From Alphaproteobacteria bacterium (GTDB lineage Bacteria > Pseudomonadota > Alphaproteobacteria > Rickettsiales > SXRF01), in contig JAGVLO010000007.1 of assembly GCA_020049775.1 (NCBI GenBank), positions 124,001-188,000 of the forward strand: 64,000 nucleotides of DNA, read 5' to 3'. The position numbers and the translations under genes were made by a program. This document shows, one piece after another, positions 26,684 to 35,416 of this stretch. Position 1 is the first letter of the stretch, and each line of letters opens with the position of its first letter. The notes below the pieces were generated by a model that saw only the letters and a list, made by a program, of their open reading frames with translations, had not been told where the DNA came from and searched no databases.

Positions 26684-27136
26684 ATGAAAATATCAAATAT
26701 TATTGGCATTGCCCTTGTAACGTCTGTGTTAAGCATGTCAGCTGCATATGCCACATCGTCGGATTCAACAATCACTTCCAGTAAAAAAGCAACATCGGCG
26801 GCGGGTACCATTAATATAGTTTCAGGCACATATGGTGGAAATTGTACAAAGAAAAGCATTAAGGGCAACGTTACCAAACACCTGAAAGATCAGTGTGATG
26901 GCAAGAAAACTTGTGATTACAAGATAGATGCCGGTGTGATTGGTGACCCAGCCTATGGTTGCGCCAAGGGGTATGTTGCAGAATTTAACTGTGGTTCCAA
27001 AACCCTAAAGGCCGAACTGGCCCCAGAAGCTTCTGGCAGCACACTTAACGTAAGCTGCGAAGCTTCTTCGTCGGGTAGCAAAAAATCTTCTGATTCCAGC
27101 AAATCAACAACTGGTTTAAAGGCATACGCAGAGTAG
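26684..27136 (+). CDS. Exported SUEL-type lectin-like protein
   Basis: A 150-residue protein with a signal peptide (cleavage likely after residue 23, 'AAYA'). One cysteine-rich domain (about 42-125) has 'SGTYGGNC', 'GNVTKHLKDQCDGKKTCDY', 'GDPAYGCAKGY' and a final Cys. This is the spacing of the SUEL/galactose-binding lectin (Gal_Lectin) family: a YGxxC start, GK.C.Y in the middle and GDP..GC.K.Y near the end. Six cysteines (54, 71, 77, 93, 103, 125) could form three disulfides. A Ser/Lys-rich tail (126-145) follows. It probably binds sugars outside the cell. A strong promoter lies 50 bases upstream. It has no operon partner. Confidence 0.72.
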   Translation: MKISNIIGIALVTSVLSMSAAYATSSDSTITSSKKATSAAGTINIVSGTYGGNCTKKSIKGNVTKHLKDQCDGKKTCDYKIDAGVIGDPAYGCAKGYVAEFNCGSKTLKAELAPEASGSTLNVSCEASSSGSKKSSDSSKSTTGLKAYAE

Positions 27137-27297
27137 ATCTGCCAAAATCTACACCCACATAACACGCTGTATTTTATAAGATTTATTACCCTATAAATAT
27201 GCTTTGCGCTTGACATTTGTCATAAAACAATAACAAACATGTATGTACTCATGTGCTATTGTATAAGTATAGCGAATAGAAACTTATGGGATTTTAT

Positions 27298-27555
27298 ATG
27301 TCTGGCTTAAACGAGATAGTTACATCTGCCCCTGAATTGCCCCCAACAATCCGCATGCAGAGCAATGTAGGCAATAACTTCAGCATGGCCTCTACCAATG
27401 GCAACGCTGCTGCCATGAAAGCTATGAGGGATGAAAGCCTCACCCGTTCTGCAGAAACCCCTTCACGTGAAGCTTTTGAAGCGCGTACAACTAACTTTGT
27501 TGCTAATCTTGCAGCTAAGAGTGTGTCAAAAGACACCGGATCATATCTGGGCTAA
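27298..27555 (+). CDS. Small hypothetical protein, 85 aa
   Basis: Unrecognised, no membrane segment, rich in Ala, Asn and Ser. I prefer ATG 27298, which has GGGA six bases upstream; ATG 27286 in frame is the alternative. A TTGACA hexamer at 27210-27215 lies upstream but without a convincing -10 partner. The gene stops four bases before the stop of the convergent Sel1-repeat gene. Confidence 0.5.
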   Translation: MSGLNEIVTSAPELPPTIRMQSNVGNNFSMASTNGNAAAMKAMRDESLTRSAETPSREAFEARTTNFVANLAAKSVSKDTGSYLG

Positions 27556-27559
27556 CCTG

Positions 27560-29020
27560 CTAAGCCTTCTTCCATTCTCTGGCCAGCTTCTGGCCCTGTG
27601 CTACTTCATCTGAACTTAGCTTACCTTTGACGCTGTCACGCTCGCTTATTGCTGCGGCGTTATTAAATGATGCTGAAATCTCGAGCCACATGTAGGCTTT
27701 CACATTACTCTGCTCAAAAACCGCACCGTTAAAATACATTAGCCCTATGATGTATTGCGCCCATGGTTCTCCGCCCTCTGCTGCCGTGAGGTACCATTTT
27801 GCAGCCTCATTATCATTCTTTGCTGTGCCTGCGCCCGTTGCATAAGCACCTGCCAGCCTGTATTGCGACATGGCGTCACCCTGCCGAGCGGCCATGCCGT
27901 ACCACTTCACAGCCAATTCGGAATTTTTAGCGGTGCCTATACCATCGTCATAAGCGGCTGCAAGATTTGCCTGTGCAATAATGTTACCTTGCTCTGCTGC
28001 TTTCTGCATCCATTGGAACGCAACTGTCTCATCTTTAGCAACGCCAGCTCCCTGAAGGTAAGCACAGGCAAGATTTGATTGCGCAACTGCATGTCCCTGT
28101 TGCGCTGCCTGTTGCCACCAGTAAACAGCGTCCGACTCGCTTCTTGCAATACCAGCGCCTTCATAATAAGAAGCGGCCAATGACGCCTGCGCCATCACAT
28201 GCCCCTGATCGGCAGCCTTTTTATACCAATTTACGGCCTCTGTAGGATTGGGGGGAACACCAACTCCTTTCTGATAGGCCATGCCGAGATTGTTTTGCGC
28301 ATCAGCATTGCCTTGCTGTGCAGCTTTTTGCCACCAGCTAAAAGCCTCGGCCGGGTTCTGCGTTGTGCCCTCGCCACTATAATAAGCAAAACCAAGATTT
28401 ACCTGCGCCTGCACATTTCCCTTCTCAGATGCCTGCCTCCATAATTTTACGGCTTCCGGCGCATTCTTTTCAACATTGCTGGCTCCGCTGAAATATATCT
28501 GCCCCAGATGAAGCTGGGCAAAACTGTTGTCTTTTTCTGCAGATTTAGAAAAATGATTTGCAGCCTCAGCTGCATCCAGCGTCACTCCTATGCCGTACTG
28601 ATAAGCAAAACCAAGGTTAAACTGTCCCCAGCTATCACCTTTATCTGCCGCTTTCCTGTACCAAGCTGCAGCTTCGGTGTGGTTTTGTTCAACCCCAATG
28701 CCATGGTGATAGGCAAAGCCGAGGTTGTTCATTGCATCTGCATTTCCCTGTTCGGCGGACATACGAAACCATTTAACCGCCTCTGTATCATCCCGCGACA
28801 AGCCGCCCATTCCTTCATTGCAGGCTTGCGCGTAAGCATTTTGCGCAGCGGGATTGCCATTATCAGCAGCTTTCCTGTACCATTTGACGGCCTCGGCCTC
28901 ATCTTTTGGCACACCGGAGCCTTTAGCATAGGCAGCGCCCAGCTTGAATTGGCCGGTTGCATCACCCTGCTCAGCAAGAATTTTGTATAATTTTAACGCT
29001 TCCACGCCTTCAGCAGCCAC
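27560..29020 (-). CDS. Sel1-repeat (TPR-like) protein
   Basis: A 486-residue protein built almost entirely from about twelve tandem Sel1 repeats of ~36 residues, each of the form 'A..G...AQ..LG..Y..G.GV..D..EAV.WY..AA'. Such repeats make a superhelix that binds other proteins; many bacterial examples act in signalling or host interaction. There is no signal peptide or membrane helix, so it is either cytoplasmic or exported by a route not visible here. The repeats are regular and intact. A ~45-residue unique helical C-terminus caps them. The nearest same-strand genes are far away. Confidence 0.88.
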   Translation of the reverse strand: MAAEGVEALKLYKILAEQGDATGQFKLGAAYAKGSGVPKDEAEAVKWYRKAADNGNPAAQNAYAQACNEGMGGLSRDDTEAVKWFRMSAEQGNADAMNNLGFAYHHGIGVEQNHTEAAAWYRKAADKGDSWGQFNLGFAYQYGIGVTLDAAEAANHFSKSAEKDNSFAQLHLGQIYFSGASNVEKNAPEAVKLWRQASEKGNVQAQVNLGFAYYSGEGTTQNPAEAFSWWQKAAQQGNADAQNNLGMAYQKGVGVPPNPTEAVNWYKKAADQGHVMAQASLAASYYEGAGIARSESDAVYWWQQAAQQGHAVAQSNLACAYLQGAGVAKDETVAFQWMQKAAEQGNIIAQANLAAAYDDGIGTAKNSELAVKWYGMAARQGDAMSQYRLAGAYATGAGTAKNDNEAAKWYLTAAEGGEPWAQYIIGLMYFNGAVFEQSNVKAYMWLEISASFNNAAAISERDSVKGKLSSDEVAQGQKLAREWKKA

Positions 29021-29190
29021 TATTTACTCCCGATATTTAGCTCCAATTAATACGAAGCAAGCATTTCAACACAGAAAAAACAATAAAACATTAACAAATA
29101 CCCCCATCAAGAAGTATGTACTTGATATACATAATTCCAGCCTATAAAAAGTCTGCGTTATCTAGCAAATCAAAAACTTGGGGAACAGCG

Positions 29191-29643
29191 ATGGCCGCTC
29201 ATGAACTTATCCAGAACCTCAATATCAAAGAAAATGCCATGCTCAAGGAATTCAAGGCTTTCATTTCTCGCGGGAACGTGATTGACCTTGCCGTGGGTAT
29301 CATCATAGGTGCGGCATTCACCGGCATTGTCAGTTCGTTGGTCGCCGACATCATGATGCCTATTATCGGTATGCTTACCGGCGGCATAGATTTTTCAAAC
29401 TACTTCATCGCTCTTAAAGGCGGCACCTTTGCGACGCTTAAGGCCGCCAAGGAAGCCGGTGAACCCGTTATCGCCTACGGTCTCTTCATCAACCAAATAA
29501 TTAATTTCATCATTGTTTCTTTTGCGATTTTTATTCTAATCAAACAAGTGAATCGCTTAAAGAAGGCTGAGGAGGCCACACCTGCTGCCCCCAGCAAGAC
29601 CGAGTTGCTGCTCGGGGAAATCAGGGATTTGCTTAAGAAATAA
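29191..29643 (+). CDS. mscL: Large-conductance mechanosensitive channel MscL
   Basis: A 150-residue protein with the MscL core: '[16 protein letters not shown]', the conserved amphipathic S1 and start of TM1, then '[19 protein letters not shown]', a periplasmic loop, TM2 ('[16 protein letters not shown]') and a cytoplasmic helix 'LLGEIRDLL'. MscL opens under high membrane tension and lets solutes out during osmotic downshock. I choose ATG 29191, which has GGGGA upstream; ATG 29239 ('MLKEFKAF') would give the length more usual for the family and is a real alternative. An AsmA-like gene follows after 38 bases. Confidence 0.95.
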   Translation: MAAHELIQNLNIKENAMLKEFKAFISRGNVIDLAVGIIIGAAFTGIVSSLVADIMMPIIGMLTGGIDFSNYFIALKGGTFATLKAAKEAGEPVIAYGLFINQIINFIIVSFAIFILIKQVNRLKKAEEATPAAPSKTELLLGEIRDLLKK

Positions 29644-29681
29644 CAAAATTTGAACTAATAACTATACGCAAGGAGACAAAG

Positions 29682-30455
29682 ATGTTTAAGAAATTGATTA
29701 TCGGTGTAGTAGCCCTGGTTGCAATAATCGGCGGCGCGTCCTATTTCGCACTGTCCAACCTCGATTCCATGATTAAAGCCGCCATCGAGAAATACGGCTC
29801 ACAGGTAACCCAGACCACCGTATCGGTGAATGGCGTAAACACCAAACTTGCCGAAGGCGAAGCTAGCCTGACTGATATCGTTATTGGTAACCCACAAGAT
29901 TTTACCACCCCAAAAGCCTTCAATATGGGTAATATTTCGGCAAAGCTTGACATAGCATCCCTGTCTTCTGGCGGCCCCATTATTCTTAACGAGGTCGCTA
30001 TAGACAAGCCATCAATTAACTTTGAGGTAAACAAACAGGGGAAAAACAACCTGCAAACCCTTGAGCGCAACATCAAGTCTTATGCTGGCAGCGCTGAATC
30101 TGCTAAAGCCGAAACAGCTGCAGCCTCAGGTGGCACAGAGCGTAAGATAATTATCAATAATCTTTATATCCGTGATGGACAGATCAGCATCACACAGGCC
30201 CTGTTTCCAGACAAGCCACTCTCGGCCAAGCTCCCTGTTATTCACCTGACCAACATCGGCAGGGATAAGGGCGGCGCAACCGCTGCACAAATAGCGGAGC
30301 GCATTCTCGGTGCTATTAGCGCTGATGCTGCAAAAGTTGCCACTAACAGCATTACACAACAGCTCGGTGAAAACCTGAAATCCGCTGCAGGCGAAGCCGC
30401 AGGCAAAAAAGCCGGAGAAATCGAAGGCAAGCTAAAAGGGCTGCTCGGCCAATAA
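29682..30455 (+). CDS. AsmA-like/DUF748-type membrane-anchored protein
   Basis: A 257-residue protein with an N-terminal membrane anchor (about 4-25) and a periplasmic beta-rich domain: 'MIKAAIEKYGSQVTQTTVSV', then 'GEASLTDIVIGNPQDF' and 'LNEVAIDKPSINFEV'. This is the start of the AsmA/TamB-like repeat fold, whose members span the periplasm and help lipid transport or envelope assembly. It is much shorter than full AsmA. The C-terminus is helical and Ala/Gly/Lys-rich. AAGGAGA precedes ATG 29682. It sits between mscL and an aldo/keto reductase with short gaps, so co-transcription is likely. Confidence 0.75.
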   Translation: MFKKLIIGVVALVAIIGGASYFALSNLDSMIKAAIEKYGSQVTQTTVSVNGVNTKLAEGEASLTDIVIGNPQDFTTPKAFNMGNISAKLDIASLSSGGPIILNEVAIDKPSINFEVNKQGKNNLQTLERNIKSYAGSAESAKAETAAASGGTERKIIINNLYIRDGQISITQALFPDKPLSAKLPVIHLTNIGRDKGGATAAQIAERILGAISADAAKVATNSITQQLGENLKSAAGEAAGKKAGEIEGKLKGLLGQ

Positions 30456-30483
30456 TCATTCAAACCATACAAGGGAGATTTCC

Positions 30484-31440
30484 ATGCATTACCGTAAACT
30501 GGGCAACAGTGACTTGAATGTAGCGGAAATCTCCCTTGGTTCATGGCTAACCTACGGGGCGGGCGTTGATGCGCAGCAGGCCATAGCCTGTGTGCGGACG
30601 GCACTCGACATTGGTATTAACTTCATTGATACCGCCAATATATATGGTCGCGGTACCGCCGAAAGTTTTCTGGGCGAAGCGCTAAATGGCGTAGCACGTT
30701 CATCCTATGTACTGGCCACCAAGCTGTTTTTCCCAATGACGGAAACAGATAAAGGCCTCTCTGCTTCCCAAATCAGGAAGCAGCTCGATGACTCGCTAAA
30801 ACGCCTGCGTACCGACTATATAGACCTGTACCAGTGCCACCGCTACGATCCGGAAACACCGCTGGAAGAAACCATGAAAGCCCTGACCGAAGCCGTTAAC
30901 TCCGGCAAAGTGCGCTATGTGGGTTTTAGTGAATGGCCTGCCGATAAAATACAGGCAGCCATCAACATGCCGGGTGTAGTTCGTTTTGTTTCAAGCCAAC
31001 CGCAATATTCAATGCTCTGGCGGCAGCCGGAAAAAGACGTTATCCCGCTTTGCGCTAAAAACGGCATTTCACAGATTGTATGGTCGCCGCTGGCACAGGG
31101 TATATTGACCGGAAAATATCTTCCCGGGCAAACACTTCCAGCCGATTCAAGAGCCACCAGCGCCAGCATGGGCTATTTTTTCCGCAAGGAGCTGTTGCAG
31201 GATCATGTGCTGCAATCCGTACAGAACCTCCTGCCCATTGCCAAAGAATTGAACCTGAGCATCACACAGCTTGCATTGGCATGGGTGCTTCGCGAGCCAA
31301 ACGTCGCCTCTGCCATCATCGGCGCCACCAAGCCGGAACAGGTAAAAGAAAACGCAGGGGCTGCTGGCAAAAAACTAAGCCCAGATATCATTAAGCGCAT
31401 TGATGCCATACTTGCCCCTGCCCTAGCCAAAGCAGCGTAA
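30484..31440 (+). CDS. Aldo/keto reductase
   Basis: A 318-residue (beta/alpha)8 NADPH-dependent oxidoreductase with a complete tetrad: Asp49 and Tyr54 in 'FIDTANIYGRG', Lys80 in 'VLATK' and His119 in 'QCHRYD'. The C-terminal 'ASAIIGATKPEQVKENAGA' is the cofactor-binding segment of the voltage-gated K+ channel beta-subunit-like (AKR6/YajO-type) branch. It reduces aldehydes or ketones in the cytoplasm; the substrate is unknown. AAGGGAGA precedes the start. It follows the AsmA-like gene by 28 bases. Confidence 0.93.
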   Translation: MHYRKLGNSDLNVAEISLGSWLTYGAGVDAQQAIACVRTALDIGINFIDTANIYGRGTAESFLGEALNGVARSSYVLATKLFFPMTETDKGLSASQIRKQLDDSLKRLRTDYIDLYQCHRYDPETPLEETMKALTEAVNSGKVRYVGFSEWPADKIQAAINMPGVVRFVSSQPQYSMLWRQPEKDVIPLCAKNGISQIVWSPLAQGILTGKYLPGQTLPADSRATSASMGYFFRKELLQDHVLQSVQNLLPIAKELNLSITQLALAWVLREPNVASAIIGATKPEQVKENAGAAGKKLSPDIIKRIDAILAPALAKAA

Positions 31441-31529
31441 GTTAATAGTTTTAGAATACCGATATTTACATAGATGGTTATGGTGATATAACTGGACGCA
31501 GATGCAACCATTCATACATCCAGTTGGTG

Positions 31530-32693
31530 ATGCCGTATCAAAGTAAAATATATAATATTGTTTTAGCTGCCGCGGTCTTCACTGCGATTGTACTGTTATC
31601 GCCCGTATTACACGCAGGCACACCTAGCGTACCTGTTAAGGTAAAGGCAAACGTATTGTTCATTTACGACAGCTCACGCTCTCTTTGGGGATTCCATAAC
31701 GGAAAGCCGCGCGCGGAGTTTGCACGCAGCGTGCTGCGCGAGGTGGTGCAAGGCTTGCCGCAGGATGCCAGCCTTGGAATGATTGCCTTTGGCCACAGAA
31801 ATCAAGACAGCTGCACCGATGTTGAAACAATAGCGCCTATAGGCAGCAAGAAGGGGCAATCGATTATAAATATTGCCAAAGAATTACGGCCAAAGGGCAA
31901 GACTTCAATAGCCGCAGCACTCGCACAGGCACCTGAAGCATTCAAAAATGTCGATGGTGCAAAAATCATTGTACTCATTACGGATGGCGGGGAAGAATGT
32001 GATGAAGACCCCTGCGCCGTTACCAAAAAACTTGCGCAGTCCGGCCTTGCAGTACGCGTAAACACACTTGGACTAAATCTTTCCCAGCGTGAACAGGAAC
32101 AGCTTCAGTGTATTGCCAAGGCGGGTTCTGGCCGTTTCTTTGATGTCAAAGACAATCAAACCATGTATAAAGCGATATCCGACATCAAGGCAGAAGTCGT
32201 CTCTATTGCCAACTCCTCCACCACTATTCAGGTCGCACCACCTGAAGATGCAGGAAAAGCCGAAGGTGAGTTTAATCTGCTTCTGCCTGCTGAAGGCGGC
32301 AAGATTATCTCTTCCGGTTACACGAACTGGGAAAAAACAATCACCGGAAATGATACCGATTCTATATGGACATTCCCTGATCAAGCCGTTGTATTTGGCT
32401 TCAAGAACAATAAACCTGCGACTTTTTCCAAGTTCGCCATTGCAATACCCGAAACACTTTCGCAGAACGTAAAAGAATTTGAACTGCTGGTCTCAAGCGG
32501 GCAGCAATATGTCAGTCTTGGCCGCTTTACCACCAAAAATGAACGCGGAAAATCTTTATATCAGGAGTTCACCTTCGACGAGGTAACAGCGCGTTATTTC
32601 AAATTCAGAGTGATTTCAAACTATGGACACGCAACGCAAGGGTTTGGCAATGTGCAGATATTCCAGCTGAAAGTAATCGGTAACCGCCGGTAG
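31530..32693 (+). CDS. Exported von Willebrand factor A domain protein
   Basis: About 387 residues from ATG 31530 (a TTG and a GTG lie just upstream in frame). The signal peptide ends near residue 29 ('SPVLHAG'). The VWA domain (about 40-220) has an intact MIDAS start, 'IYDSSRS' with Asp47, then 'LITDGGEECDEDPC' and a cysteine-bearing loop, which suggests metal-dependent protein binding outside the cytoplasm. Residues ~235-387 are a beta-rich domain of the discoidin or NPCBM-like type by appearance ('FKFRVISNYGH'), which is only a guess. It converges on the aminotransferase gene with a four-base gap. Confidence 0.85.
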   Translation: MPYQSKIYNIVLAAAVFTAIVLLSPVLHAGTPSVPVKVKANVLFIYDSSRSLWGFHNGKPRAEFARSVLREVVQGLPQDASLGMIAFGHRNQDSCTDVETIAPIGSKKGQSIINIAKELRPKGKTSIAAALAQAPEAFKNVDGAKIIVLITDGGEECDEDPCAVTKKLAQSGLAVRVNTLGLNLSQREQEQLQCIAKAGSGRFFDVKDNQTMYKAISDIKAEVVSIANSSTTIQVAPPEDAGKAEGEFNLLLPAEGGKIISSGYTNWEKTITGNDTDSIWTFPDQAVVFGFKNNKPATFSKFAIAIPETLSQNVKEFELLVSSGQQYVSLGRFTTKNERGKSLYQEFTFDEVTARYFKFRVISNYGHATQGFGNVQIFQLKVIGNRR

Positions 32694-32696
32694 AAA

Positions 32697-33872
32697 TCAA
32701 GCCCGCTTAGCGGCGATGGATTTATCCGCCAGCTTAAGTAAGCGCTCTCCGGCAGCGCGAAGTGTCTCTTCCTTTTTGGCAAAATGGAAACGTATGAACC
32801 TGTGTTCAGGTTCACGGAAAAAGCTTGAACCCGGCACACCCGCTACCCCGATATCACGCACCAGCCACTCCGCCGCTTCCATGTCGGTTTTATAGCCAAA
32901 CGAGGAAATATCCAGCATCACATAATATGCGCCCTGCGGCTCGGTAAACGGCAGTCCGGTTTTGCGCAGGTAGTCAAGAAACAGGTCGCGCTTGGCCGTG
33001 TACATGGTCCTAAGTCCAGCATAATAACTGTCCGGCAACTCCAGTCCAGCAATTGCGGCCTCTTGCAATGGCGCGGCCGCGCCTACAGTTAGGAAATCAT
33101 GAACTTTACGCGCCTGTGCAATCACTTCCGGCGTTGCCATCACATAGCCCAGTCGCCAACCCGTAATCGAATAGGTTTTGGATAGCGAGTTGCAGGTAAT
33201 CACCCTGTCAAAAGCATTTGGCAAGGTTGCCATATACACATGTTCATGTGGCGCAAAAACGATGTGTTCATATGGCTCATCAGTAATAATGTACGCGTCA
33301 TATTTTTCGGCCAGCGATAAAATCTCCATCAACTCCGAGCTTGTAAACACCTTGCCTGTGGGGTTGGATGGATTGCACACGATAATGGCCTTTGGCTTTT
33401 GCGCAAAGGCATCGGCCAGCTCTTTTGGATCATAGCGGAAGTCCGGTGCATGCAGACGCACATAAATTGGCTCCGCGCCGGAGAGAATGGCATCAGCGGC
33501 GTAGTTTTCATAAAACGGAGAAAATACGATAACCTTATCGCCCGGGTTGCAGGCGGTCATCATGGCCACCATCATCGCCTCGGTGCTACCGCAGGTCACC
33601 ACGAGATGTCGGTCAGGGTCTATGGAAAGGCCGGTATTCCTGTTTATCTTTTTTGCCAACGCCTCACGAAAACGCGGCGCACCCCATGTAACGGCATATT
33701 GGTGGTGCGGCCCGCGCGTAGCGCGCTCAAGCGCAGCAAGCAGCTCTTCAGGCGGGTCAAAATCCGGAAAGCCCTGTGCAAGATTTATTGCCCCATGCTT
33801 ATTGGCAAGCCGCGTCATCCCACGGATAACGGACTCACTGAAGCCTGCAAGTCTGGTAGCTGTTTTTGGCAT
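32697..33872 (-). CDS. PLP-dependent class I/II aminotransferase
   Basis: About 391 residues with the fold-type I pattern: 'NLAQGFPDFDPPEELL' near the start, 'CGSTEAMM', 'VCNPSNPTGK', 'DEPYEHIVF' with the PLP-ring Asp, 'SLSKTYSITGWRLGY' with the Schiff-base Lys, and the C-terminal 'FIRFHFAK' Arg that holds the substrate carboxylate. The sequence is closest in style to the kynurenine aminotransferase / methionine aminotransferase (YbdL) group, so the likely role is transamination of Met, aromatic amino acids or kynurenine. I choose ATG 33872; the frame extends to a TTG at 33908. It follows the hypothetical gene at 33916 on the same strand. Confidence 0.93.
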   Translation of the reverse strand: MPKTATRLAGFSESVIRGMTRLANKHGAINLAQGFPDFDPPEELLAALERATRGPHHQYAVTWGAPRFREALAKKINRNTGLSIDPDRHLVVTCGSTEAMMVAMMTACNPGDKVIVFSPFYENYAADAILSGAEPIYVRLHAPDFRYDPKELADAFAQKPKAIIVCNPSNPTGKVFTSSELMEILSLAEKYDAYIITDEPYEHIVFAPHEHVYMATLPNAFDRVITCNSLSKTYSITGWRLGYVMATPEVIAQARKVHDFLTVGAAAPLQEAAIAGLELPDSYYAGLRTMYTAKRDLFLDYLRKTGLPFTEPQGAYYVMLDISSFGYKTDMEAAEWLVRDIGVAGVPGSSFFREPEHRFIRFHFAKKEETLRAAGERLLKLADKSIAAKRA

Positions 33873-33915
33873 ATTTTTGTCAGTAGCAGATAACCATGAA
33901 CACAACAAGTATTCC

Positions 33916-34785
33916 TTAAAAATTTATGCCGCCGGACAGCCTGTCACCAGCCATGCCATATTCCTTTGCTTTCTGCTCAAGTATGCCTTCATGCATCGCA
34001 TGTAATGAGAATTTACCCATATCAGTATAAGTTTTCTTCAGAGCAGTATCAAAATCGGCGCGAAGCCATTGTATTTTTGCACGGTGGAATACATCAAGCA
34101 TCCCGCCTGGACATGGCCGTTCCTGATATTGCTTGAGCGCCCAGCTGTAGCGCACTGCTGCATGGTCGAGCGTGCCACTGTCAAACCGTATCTGCCTGTT
34201 ATCAAGAGCTGTAGGGTTTAATACACCGTCCTTACTTAAATCGGCCGGCGGGTTATCCAGTTTTAAAATTCCCTTGGCTATCCATTCATCGGCCTTACCT
34301 TCCTGAAGATGATAAAGTCCAAGGTAATCGCCAAGACTATATTCACGTACCATCAGCTTGAGCCATCCAAGGTCTTCATCCCTGCGGCTTTTGTTGTTCA
34401 GCATAAACAGGCTGCCAGCCCTGCTTCCTTCCACCAGTTTTGTTACCGCGCCAAGTTCTGTGTTTTCTCCGGTTACCTCAACAGGGTTTGAGTCCCTGCC
34501 ACGGTAATTAAAAATAAGGTCAGTGTAAGCCGTAGCCGTAAGCTCGGCATCTTTATGAGAATAGCGCTCCTGTAATTTTTCGCTCAGCCATGCGTAAATA
34601 TCCGCGTCTTCGCATGCAGATTGAAGCCTTGACTGATAATTTTCCGGCTTGTCTGGCGCATTGCGCAGCGCAAGCAAACCGGACTCGCGTTGATGGGCCA
34701 TATCGGCACGCGACTTCAAAACACGCAGAAACTCGGCAAGGTATTTACCGCTAAGCCCCCAGTCTCCGCTATAATGTGTTACCAT
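33916..34785 (-). CDS. Hypothetical protein, 289 aa
   Basis: An unrecognised soluble protein without signal peptide or membrane helix, helical and charged, with several Trp and Tyr residues ('ADIYAWLSEKLQERY'). GAAG lies upstream of ATG 34785. It is followed after 43 bases by the aminotransferase and preceded by the small gene at 34802-34969, all on the minus strand. Nothing visible links it to a pathway. Confidence 0.62.
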   Translation of the reverse strand: MVTHYSGDWGLSGKYLAEFLRVLKSRADMAHQRESGLLALRNAPDKPENYQSRLQSACEDADIYAWLSEKLQERYSHKDAELTATAYTDLIFNYRGRDSNPVEVTGENTELGAVTKLVEGSRAGSLFMLNNKSRRDEDLGWLKLMVREYSLGDYLGLYHLQEGKADEWIAKGILKLDNPPADLSKDGVLNPTALDNRQIRFDSGTLDHAAVRYSWALKQYQERPCPGGMLDVFHRAKIQWLRADFDTALKKTYTDMGKFSLHAMHEGILEQKAKEYGMAGDRLSGGINF

Positions 34786-34801
34786 TACATCTTCAAAGAT
34801 T

Positions 34802-34969
34802 CTATTTATTCAGGATGGAGGATAGCAGAGTATATAGGCTGCGGCCTGACACAATGAACTGAACCGACATCAACTCACATATATCCCGCGCAACATCTAC
34901 TGCGTCACGTGCAAACGCACGCAATAAATCGCCGGACTGTTCTTTAAACTTAATGATATTTTCTTTCAT
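34802..34969 (-). CDS. Small protein, 55 aa
   Basis: A short frame of 55 codons with an unusually good Shine-Dalgarno, AGGGGG ending four bases before ATG 34969. The product starts 'MKENIIKFKEQSGDLLRAFA', contains an amphipathic, alternating charged/hydrophobic helix ('RDAVDVARDICELM') and ends basic, like a small helical or membrane-associated protein. It stops 16 bases before the 33916-34785 gene, so it probably leads that unit. No family is recognisable. The start signal is the main support. Confidence 0.5.
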   Translation of the reverse strand: MKENIIKFKEQSGDLLRAFARDAVDVARDICELMSVQFIVSGRSLYTLLSSILNK

Positions 34970-35119
34970 ACGTCCCCCTAATTTTTGAGCATTGCCCGCA
35001 ACGCCCTTAAAACAGGCTTTTATTATTGGAAATCGTAGAAATCAGGAATACTACCATCGTTTAACGGTATCAACTGTTAACTGGCACTGGCCACCCAAAG
35101 AGAAAAATATTGATAAAAA

Positions 35120-35362
35120 TCATATCTGTAGCTCATTGGCCATATGGTTCAGTTTGGTCCGGATGCGGTTAGCCTCAAATGAACCCTTAAGATTATCTTC
35201 CTGCAGTGTAAATAGGTTGCCATCACACTGAAAGGCTTCCGGCCTGAAACCGCGCTCACATAAATCCGCATGTAGCTCCAGCGCCTGCGGGCCGGAAACG
35301 GTGTATTCACCTTCGGTTTTTTTTACAATAACGCGGTATCCTAATATTCTGTCGAGTGCCAT
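35120..35362 (-). CDS. Small hypothetical protein, 80 aa
   Basis: An unrecognised, probably soluble protein starting 'MALDRILGYRVIV'. Two in-frame ATGs exist. The first (35371) abuts the Shine-Dalgarno CAGGGG with no spacer, while the second (35362) lies nine bases after it, so 35362 is the likely start. The sequence alternates strands and helices ('GYRVIVKKTEGEYTV', then 'LELHADLCERGF') like a small alpha/beta domain. It lies downstream of greB on the same strand with a 45-base gap. Confidence 0.58.
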   Translation of the reverse strand: MALDRILGYRVIVKKTEGEYTVSGPQALELHADLCERGFRPEAFQCDGNLFTLQEDNLKGSFEANRIRTKLNHMANELQI

Positions 35363-35416
35363 AGCGCCCATCCCCTGCCGGAAGCTACCTGGTTCATAAA
35401 TAGTGGCCGATTATAA

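Noticed and set aside
27210..27240. TTGACA as a promoter for the 27298 gene
   Set aside because: No reasonable -10 hexamer lies 16-18 bases downstream; the nearest TATAAG is too far away.
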